A stretch of DNA of 64,000 nucleotides from Odontocerum albicorne (taxonomy: Eukaryota; Arthropoda; Insecta; Trichoptera; Odontoceridae), in contig OX463856.1 of NCBI GenBank assembly GCA_949825065.1, forward strand, positions 13,639,238-13,703,237, read 5' to 3'. This document shows, piece by piece, positions 56,925 to 64,000 of the stretch. Position 1 is the first letter of the stretch. The number at the start of each line of letters is the position of its first letter. A model generated the notes under the pieces. That model was not told the origin of the DNA and did no database searches. It was given only the letters and a program-made list of their open reading frames with translations. A program made the translations under genes and the position numbers.

Positions 56925-57070
56925 AAATAAAAAACACTTCTTAATTTTGTATTCACCACTGTTTTATTTGAGTTCACTTCCGGTACCTTCACCTGACGAG
57001 GAAGACGAAGGTCTTTGAAACCGGTACCGAACTCAAAAAAATAGTCGTGAATACTCGATAAAAAAATGGT
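56925..57070 (+). repeat. Second hammerhead-like family, inverted form
   Basis: Core at 56993-57021: CTGACGAGGAAGACGAAGGT then CTTTGAAAC, followed by CGGTACCGAACTC. The left arm (56930-56980) is the complementary tail CACCACTGTTTTATTTGAGT, so the copy is again a head-to-head palindrome, partly truncated at its centre. Confidence 0.55.
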
Positions 57071-57092
57071 GGAGTATAAACAACTTAAATCA

Positions 57093-57178
57093 TTTATCAC
57101 TGATAACTTCAGTTTGTTTCATGCTATTATCATAATTTATCACTGATAACTTCAGTTTGTTTCGTGCTATTATCATAA
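57093..57178. repeat. 43-bp tandem duplication
   Basis: TTTATCACTGATAACTTCAG then TTTGTTTCRTGCTATTATCATAA, in two copies differing by one or two bases. Confidence 0.92.
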
Positions 57179-57363
57179 GTTGAAATGGTGGTGCGTAATA
57201 TGTGATGCTATGGCTTATTTGTGTAAGGCTCAAAAAGGTTGATACAGAATTTTGCTAAAAAAAGCGGCTCATTTCCCAAATGAGACACTTATCAAGAAGC
57301 TTGAGGCACTTTATCTCCGTATGAAATTTATTAAATTACGAATTATTTATTATACTAAAAATC

Positions 57364-57710
57364 TTACAATACACACGTTAGACGGCAGTCATACTCGTAG
57401 AACAAGAGGTGACTCGTTGAATCTGGTTCAGACCTCATGCGTTCATTCATTATATTGGTGGTGGAATTTTACACATTAATTACAATACTCACGTTAGACG
57501 GCAGTCATACTCGTAGAACAAGAGGTGACTCATTGAATCTGGTTCAGACCTCATGCGTTCATTCATTATATTGGTGGTGGAATTTTACACATTAATTACA
57601 ATACACACGTTAGACGGCAGTCATACTCGTAGAACAAGAGGTGACTCATTGAATCTGGTTCAGACCTCATGCGTTCATTTGTTATACTGTTGGTGAAATT
57701 TTATACATAA
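57364..57710. repeat. 116-bp tandem repeat, three copies
   Basis: GTTAGACGGCAGTCATACTC starts at 57377, 57493 and 57609. Each unit runs through GGTTCAGACCTCATGCGTTC to the TTACACATTAATTACAATAC junction. Copies 1 and 2 are almost identical; copy 3 is more divergent at its end. A possible worn transposase piece (HFPNETLIKKLEALYLRM, 57265-57330) lies just before it. Confidence 0.94.
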
Positions 57711-58364
57711 ATTAATGTGTAAAAATGTGAAATGTTAAATCTCTCTTTTTAATTAAAAACAATAAAATAAGCGGACTCTTGTACAGTGGGGAAACAAAGA
57801 ATAAGGATCTTTTGGAGATCTCCATTTGGGGTAGATTTGAGTGTTGTCCAAGTGAAAAAAAAATGTTAATCGAATATGATGTGTAATAAAGAGTTGTTCA
57901 ACATTATTTTGATACGATTTTTGATAAAATGATGCGGTTGGAATTATATGTGATTTCATTGTGTTTAAGGATGTGAATTCAGTGTGAATATTTTGAGAGA
58001 ATATTTTAGTATTCAGGACAAACATATAAAATTTGTGATTAAAAAAAGAGACCACTGAATAAAAGGGATTGCTTAGCTCAGTGCTTCTCTTATCCATAAA
58101 ATAGAAGATTTTTAGAATTTTTATATTTGTGTACGTGTACGGATTTCCATTAAAAACATACGAATTTTGAATTATGTTTTATGGATAATAACTTTATGGA
58201 TAAACCAAACAAAATAGATTCTTGGACAGAAACCGTACTGTTCTGAAGATGTTTATAGGAAACAAAAAATAATCAATGTAAAGTTAATGTAATTTCACAA
58301 AAAAAAAATGTTTGAATAACTCAAATTTGTGTGTAATTTTGTATTTTGATATGTTATGTTTCAT

Positions 58365-58580
58365 TGAATAATATTACACTTTTGATATTTTGAGTGAGAA
58401 CCAACTCGGCAGATGAAATGCAATATAGCAACCTCTTTCGATCAACCAGAAAAATGTTGAAGAAATCTTAATCTAAATCTTGACTGAAAACATTTTTAGA
58501 AAAATGGGTAACATCGGGAATCTACTCCCGGGTTGACAGACAGGTGACTTATCAACAAGGAACGGAAGTTGTCAACATAG
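58365..58580 (-). repeat. SINE-A, worn full-length copy
   Basis: AATATTACACTTTTGATATT at the 3' end, CAACCTCTTTCGATCAACCA in the body, ACATCGGGAATCTACTCCCG in the head. Confidence 0.75.
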
Positions 58581-58954
58581 TGACTGTCTATTCTAATAAA
58601 AAAAAGTATATATTAAACATAATAATTGGATTGTAGCCTTTATCTGCTTTTTATCTCTTTCACAATAACTTTTATATGAAAAAAAAATCGTTTGAGAATA
58701 TTGTGAAAAGTACGTCAGTATTCATCAAGATTGTATACTGTATATAACATATTATATATCCTTGAACATTAAATTTTAATATATTCAATAAATTTCAGAA
58801 ATGTTCAATTTGAATAAAAAGTTACATGACTCAAAGAAATATTATTTGAGTACACATTTTTATTAATTCCGTTTTAGTATGTCTGGAAGACATTTTTAAA
58901 TAATTTTATACGTGTATTTTTTTATTTGAATCTTTCAAGATTTCAAAATCTACT

Positions 58955-59415
58955 AAGATGATTGTTTATAACAGTGTTTTAGTACCAACTTTATATGGGC
59001 GTGAAACTTGGAGGTAGAAAAGAGAGCTGAATTAATTCTATAGAAATGTGTGTTCTGAGAAAAATACACGAGTTGACAATGTGTGACATAATAAAGTAAT
59101 TAGGAACGAATTTAAATTTAAGGCTGTGTTGAGTAAGATAAATCAGAGCAAAATGAAATGGTTCATAGATGTAGAATGAATGAACGAAAATAAACTACTA
59201 AAAGATGTGGACCAAAAATAAAAGGAATACCAAAGAAGTATGATTGGATCAAGAGAAATATATTTTGAAAGAAGAAAACATAGAAAATCAGAGAAATCGT
59301 AGCGCTTGTGTGAGAAAGTGTACTGTTGTGGTTGAAGCGAAGGATTTATGTCAGGGAGATGGCGTGATGGCGGGAGATGGCGAGATGGCGTGATGGTATG
59401 TATGTAGGTATACAT
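58955..59415 (+). mobile_element. LINE-a tail ending in TATG repeats
   Basis: VLVPTLYGRETWR near 58980-59015, then MCVLRKIHELTMC, RPKIKGIPKKYDWIK and NQRNRSACVRKCTVVVEAKD. The end at 59350-59400 carries short GATGGCGA/T repeats and GTATGTATGTAGG, showing the simple-repeat end of the family. Confidence 0.75.
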
Positions 59416-59579
59416 TTTTTAATTTGTGAAAGTTTGATCACCTTAAAGCCACTATACACCTTACAAAGTGGGGAGTATTAGACATAACATTATATTTGAG
59501 ATTTCATTTTTGCTGTGCACAAATATAATAAAACTTGATATTTAGATTACCTCAGATGACCATATCATTCCTGTTGAGA

Positions 59580-59920
59580 ATCAACCTACCAGATGGTTTG
59601 TCTCCAAACCAATCGGTCATTCGCCGTCTCTTCCCAATTTCCTTCCAACCCCAGCCTTATAAATTCCTGTTACGTGCTATCTAAATGCCTTTGTCTTGGA
59701 CTGTCAAGTGATCTTCTTCTGTGTTGTTGGGCTTGCATAGTGATCATTATTAGCTGTGATAATCGAGATCAACCTACGAGTACATGGTCTATATGCATTC
59801 CAACCTTCATGACTATATCGCTGGTATTTCGAAGTTGTACCTTAATTTTTCGTGTTTTGTCTTTTGATGTCAATCTTAAATATCTTGTGATTGGTATCAA
59901 ACGGTAGTGAGATTCTATGC
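59580..59920 (-). mobile_element. LINE-D C-terminal tail
   Basis: On the minus strand HRRRSLDSPRQRHLDS, then RLGLEGNWEETANDRLVWRQ and TIW before a stop. The W..xAxDRxxWRxxI ending is characteristic of LINE polyprotein C-termini. The upstream part reads DIVMKVGMHIDHVLV. Confidence 0.65.
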
Positions 59921-60084
59921 GTTAGGCTTAATATTTTGCTATACAGCCGTTTCAAGAGCAATGCTGTGTATAACTGGTAAAATCGGATCCCGTTTTTACA
60001 TGAACGTTGTTGAAGTAGTGTCAATTAATTTATAGAACTTCCTTTAAACGTTTAAAAACTAAGTCTTGAGTCATTTGGATCAAC

Positions 60085-60230
60085 TTGTTCAGGAAACCTC
60101 ATTCAACCAAACGAAAATATGTTTAAAAGGCTTTAAGTGAAAACCAGATTGGAACTTTTTTTCAAAACAAAATTGATTTTACGACAAACTACGAGCTAGG
60201 CGGTAGTCAACATACCTAGCCACAGAGAAA
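60085..60230 (-). repeat. SINE-A, partial
   Basis: TCATTCAACCAAACGAAAAT, AGGCTTTAAGTGAAAACCAG and the worn head ending CCTAGCCACAGAG. Confidence 0.7.
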
Positions 60231-60233
60231 ATT

Positions 60234-60583
60234 GGCATATTTACGCAGATACATATATTCATCAACAGTAAAAAATCGGCATATTTACGCAGATACATAT
60301 ATTCATCAACAGTAAAAAATTGGCATATTTACGCAGATACATATATTCATCAACAGTAAAAAATTGGCATATTTACGCAGATACATATATTCATCAACAG
60401 TAAAAATCGGCATATTTACGTAGATACATATATTCATCAACAGTAAAAATCAGCATATTAACGTAGATACATACATTCATCAACAGTAAAAATCGGCATA
60501 TTTACGTATGTAGATACATATATTCATCAACAGTAAAAATCGGCATATTTACGTAGATACATATATTCATCAACAGTAAAAAA
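60234..60583. repeat. 43-44-bp tandem array, eight copies
   Basis: The unit is GGCATATTTACGCAGATACA then TATATTCATCAACAGTAAAAAAT. Early copies have ACGCAG, later ones ACGTAG, and one has a four-base TATG insertion. The array starts directly after the SINE-A at 60085-60230. Confidence 0.95.
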
Positions 60584-60589
60584 ATAAAA

Positions 60590-61785
60590 TACCCTTTTTT
60601 GTAGATATTTTTTTCACGATCGTTTTAACAATGAAATCGTTTTATTTTATATTTAACTACAATAAATAAATTAAAATTGTTTGACCAAACTATTTAACCA
60701 ATTAAATGAAGACTATCGAATCAAGTAAATTAAAACCAAATAATCATATCTAAACGCCATAAACATACTGTTTAAAAATTAGCACCCAATGTAGAATTTT
60801 CTGAAAAATATTGTCAAAGAAAATATAATAAATATAGATTCGCACCAATGCTCAAGTATGTGTTGTACATCTTGTAGCTTCAATTATTGCACCAACGGAA
60901 TTTTGTTATAAAAGAGGTGCAAATTCTTTCTTTAAATTCATTGCAGTATCGTTCCGAGCTGAGCTGAATCTTGTCTGGTTGAAGTTGTTTGAACATCAGC
61001 AACACTCTCTTAAACTCTTTGAATATTCTCATTAGTGCAAATAGTATGCGGTCTTCTGGTTCAAGGCAAGCCAACTACTAATATCTGCTGTTGAAAAAGT
61101 TAAAGTATTCTCCTAATCGATCTTGCTGTTTAATCTACTCGTATATCAGTAAAATTACGTCGATATACGTGTTACCTTTGAATACTTTTCTCTTGATTCG
61201 CAAAATAAAGTTCCGCTATTTGTTGTTCGTTTCTCGGTTATTATATTCTGCGTAAACATAAAGTTGCCCTTTTTAAATATCTGAAAATAAACTAAATTAT
61301 TTAAAACAGAAGCACAATTGATGAACCACCCTTTATTTATGTACCATATATACAATAGATTTATTCAAGTCTTCCATATTTAGAAATTTATTTAAAATAC
61401 AAGATGTCCAAAATAAAAACAGCGCTACATAATTGAGATTGTTTCGTTGAAGAGCCGATTTCCATAGAATTTTATTTGACAATGTTTTTCTTTTCAGTGG
61501 GATTTTTCATTTTTTGTACAGAAAAACATGAGATCTTTCATAAAGAATATATGTATATATTTGTTTTGTGGATAAAATTAATATTCCGGTGATTTTATTT
61601 CTCAGAATTTTTATTTTTCCCATCTTCTCTTTTTTATTGTACGAGTATATGAGTTTTTCACCCAGGACTTCGAAAAGTGGTGCAGGCCTTGAATTTTTTG
61701 CGTCTTCATGGACTAGAAGACGCAATCATGTGACCCTCTCCTGGATCTACAGGTCAATAAATGGCTTTCAAAGATATGCATAAAT
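60590..61785. other. Unique DNA, one unrecognised minus-strand frame
   Basis: The minus-strand frame 60880-61074 (64 codons, MACLEPEDRILFALMRIFKE at its start) is more protein-like than average but was not recognised and has no splice support. Confidence 0.35.
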
Positions 61786-61789
61786 AAAA

Positions 61790-62010
61790 TATACTCGTGC
61801 ATCGGACATGTTGCTGGAAAAAGTTGATAGTAACTGAAAAGAGTTGAGGGGCGGCAAACAAGAGGATGGTATCGAGCAAGGTGGATAGACCAAATCAAAG
61901 CGATGGCTAATTCCTCATTGAGTGCTGCACTCAACATTGCTTAAGAGCGGGAGAAGATCAGCTCAGTTCCAGATCATCAGAAAACCACGACGCTCAGTCA
62001 TGAGCAACAT
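61790..62010 (+). mobile_element. LINE-F 3' end
   Basis: The reading is LRGGKQEDGIEQGG in one frame and RARWIDQIKAMANSSLSAAL with NIA in the next, then CCACGACGCTCAGTCATGAG. It matches the LINE-F ends at 24755 and 14400. Confidence 0.65.
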
Positions 62011-62099
62011 GACTCAAAATAAAAAGATTGACCCTAGTTCTGGTATACAGAATATTAACTAGAAACAAAATTAACATAAGCTTTCGCTAGAAACAATTC

Positions 62100-62265
62100 A
62101 TACATACATACATACTATCATGCCATTTGCCTGTTGGAGTAGGCAAAGAGGATAGAGCGTAAGAGTATCCTATCTTGACACATCCTTCACATTGATATAC
62201 CTTCTCATACAGCTCCTACGATTTTTTTCACATTACATCTACGTTTCTTTCTTTTAAAATATCAT
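62100..62265 (-). mobile_element. LINE-a 3' end
   Basis: (CATA)n at 62101-62120 followed by TCATGCCATTTGCCTGTTGG, the complement of the PTGKWHD end. Then come the CCTATCTTGACACATCCTTC region and CATACAGCTCCTACGATTT. Confidence 0.65.
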
Positions 62266-62274
62266 TCACCTTTT

Positions 62275-62392
62275 TTTTTTAAATTGGCGAGTTTATTGCC
62301 GTATGGCAATCTCTTCCAACCAACCAGAGAGATTTTTTTATAAAAAAAATCTGGGTTCCAGCGGGGATCGAACCTTTTACTCGTACGAACAC
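62275..62392 (-). repeat. SINE-A with shortened body
   Basis: TTGGCGAGTTTATTGCCGTA, TCTTCCAACCAACCAGAGAG, then CTGGGTTCCAGCGGGGATCG. The 3' tip and A box are missing. Confidence 0.78.
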
Positions 62393-62452
62393 TATAAATT
62401 GATATAATTATATGAAAAAATTACCTAGTAGGGAAAACACTTCTTCCACCCG

Positions 62453-63427
62453 TTGAACCTTGGTTACACAAGAATATATTTCACCATGAATGCCGCGGAC
62501 GCACCACATTACGAAGCCATGTTTCTGTGTACACATTCGAAAAGACCAAAAATGTCGTACGGAGCCGCTGCTAAATACATGAGGAAGTCGAAGACATTTG
62601 TAAGTAAGTGGGGGAAACGCTATTCCGACCTAAAAAACCTACCAGATTGTGGCACTGCACATACAACGACGAGTGATTTTACGGGTGTTTGAGAAGAATC
62701 TTCATCTATCATTGCGTAGCGGACAGGCGGTTTTGCGTGAAAAGGGTCTAATGAAATCATCTAACACTGTAAGAAGACGTTTACTAGCTCATGGAGTGCA
62801 ATTTCCAAGCACGGTGAATAAACCACTACTATCCGAAAAACAAGTCAAAAAAAGACTTGGGCGAAAGAACATTTGGACCGCGATTGGCACAACGTAATTT
62901 TTTCGGACGAAGCTTCTTTCTAGGCACGTTCTTCCATTAATCATACCAGCATACCGTGAAACACTCGGTAAAAGTCCACGTCTGGGGCAGTTCCTCAAAG
63001 CAGGGATTCGGCACTTTGCACATCTTCACAAATAATTTGAACGCTGCCAAAATGGTTAAAATATATCAGAGGGCTTTATTACCATCTGCTCAAAGGTGGT
63101 TTATAAGAAAACATTAAAATTGGGTACTGCAAGAGAACAATGACCCAAAACATCGGATTTGTCTTTGTACTGCGTGTAAACAGGAAAATGACGTTGACGT
63201 AATTGATTGGCCTTCGCAATCACCAGATACAAATCCCACAGAAAATGTTTGAACACTCGTGAAATTTAAGCTCTGAGGGAAAAAGATCTGGAACGTCAAG
63301 CAGTTATTTCGACAGATTCGACTTACATGGAAGTCTGTCCGTAGATTATGCTATAAAATTAGTAGAAAGTATGCCTTGGCGATGCTGGTCAATTATTACT
63401 AGTGGAAGTGACTGGGAAATTTATTAA
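62453..63427 (+). pseudogene. Tc1-like (DD34E-type) transposase, nearly full length but inactivated
   Basis: The coding start is likely the second in-frame Met (ATG 62486, MNAADAPHYEAMF). The N-terminal helix-turn-helix region (YGAAAKYMRKSKTFVSKW) is in frame 1 to 62692. Reading then shifts to the frame of 62649-62897 (VRRRLLAHGVQF, then NKPLLSEK), and shifts again for VIFSDEASF, which holds the first catalytic Asp. Later pieces read LNAAKMVKIYQRALLPSAQRW, ENNDPKHR, DWPSQSPDTNPTEN and, at the end, KLVESMPWRC with a TAA at 63425-63427. The spacing from the second catalytic position to the Glu of NPTEN is 34 residues, as in Tc1. That second Asp is Asn here, and a stop (TGA) replaces the Trp after NPTENV. 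At least two frameshifts are also needed. I could not find terminal inverted repeats by eye. Confidence 0.88.
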
Positions 63428-63634
63428 TAATAAAGCATCACGGTTTATACTCGTATATGATAATGTAGTATGTGTGTATTTTTTTAATGCCTTATCCCAA
63501 ATAGTTTTTCGAATTTCGTCGTACACGTTCTTGTCAAACAGACTACTCGTATGTAAACGTCACTAATTCGGATAAAACCGTACAACCGCACAAATGGATA
63601 AATGAATGGACATAAAAAATAAATGAATCCGAAG

Positions 63635-63715
63635 ACATACGATCCTTGTTTTAAGTCGAACCCTGTAGGTACTCAGATTTTTCAAAAGTGAGTTCCAGTT
63701 TGGTTTACAGTTTAG
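63635..63715 (+). repeat. SINE-A fragment
   Basis: AGTCGAACCCTGTAGGTACT, then AGTGAGTTCCAGTTTGGTTT. Confidence 0.55.
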
Positions 63716-63914
63716 ACGTGTTACCAACTTTTTTTTGCTTTAGAAATCACTTGAAGACGATCATTTTTGGAAACTATTATCAAAATATATTATGGTATGC
63801 GAAAATCTTACACGTATATATTACACTCCATATAAACCCAATGCGCATATCGGAAGATCTACAAAGGTTCTCAAAAAACTCATTGAATTTAATAGTCTTC
63901 TTCTGGAGATAAAC

Positions 63915-64000
63915 TAAAGAGATACTTTCGAAGGTTTATTGTGCCAATGTCAACTTTAATGTATGGTAGCGAAATTTAGTTTCTGTAAGGGAGTGGTGAT
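63915..64000 (+). mobile_element. LINE-a start of tail, cut by the window edge
   Basis: RRFIVPMSTLMYGSEI is readable at 63928-63977 (family form VLVPTLMYGSETW). It continues past base 64000. Confidence 0.6.

Overview
The window looks like about 64 kb of AT-rich nuclear DNA from an arthropod, most likely an insect. The supporting signs are GT-AG introns, tRNA-derived SINEs, many decayed non-LTR retrotransposons, and mariner, Tc1, pogo, piggyBac-like and hAT-like DNA transposon relics. There are no bacterial-style operons, no rRNA and no tRNA gene I would defend. The species cannot be named from what is seen. Labels such as SINE-A or LINE-a are my own working names for families that recur inside the window.

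Only one host gene is well supported. It lies on the minus strand: a first coding exon (33820-33995) carrying a start codon and signal peptide, joined in matching splice phase to a 781-bp exon (30805-31585) with a good acceptor and a canonical donor. The product is a secreted, heavily N-glycosylated protein with no cysteines in this part and several dibasic sites. It resembles the pro-region of a secreted ligand or prohormone, but I do not recognise it. Later exons should lie to the left, and I cannot place them. A 34-codon minus-strand frame at 49057-49161 is a weaker exon candidate.

Layout. 1-4.5 kb: LINE tails, a SINE head, and a LINE interrupted by a 40-bp tandem array. 4.5-11.5 kb: mostly unique AT-rich DNA with SINE-A copies, a deleted pogo-like element and a mariner relic. 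11.5-25.6 kb: LINE remains, an inverted pair of TTAA-flanked piggyBac-like MITEs, a SINE whose 3' tail matches a LINE tail, and a duplicated LINE end. 25.6-34 kb: quieter sequence with the host gene. 34-48 kb: dense SINE-A copies (six within 2.5 kb at 35.8-38.3 kb), LINE pieces and fold-back hairpins. 48-64 kb: Penelope-type repeats with hammerhead-ribozyme-like cores, a jockey-type reverse transcriptase, three tandem arrays and a nearly full-length but dead Tc1-like transposase gene.

LINE-a tails, often ending near TATG/CATA microsatellites, and SINE-A account for most recognisable repeats. Several blocks of higher-complexity unique sequence (about 4.9, 11.3, 16.1, 20.9, 35.5 and 54.1 kb) could be conserved regulatory DNA, but that is only a guess from texture.
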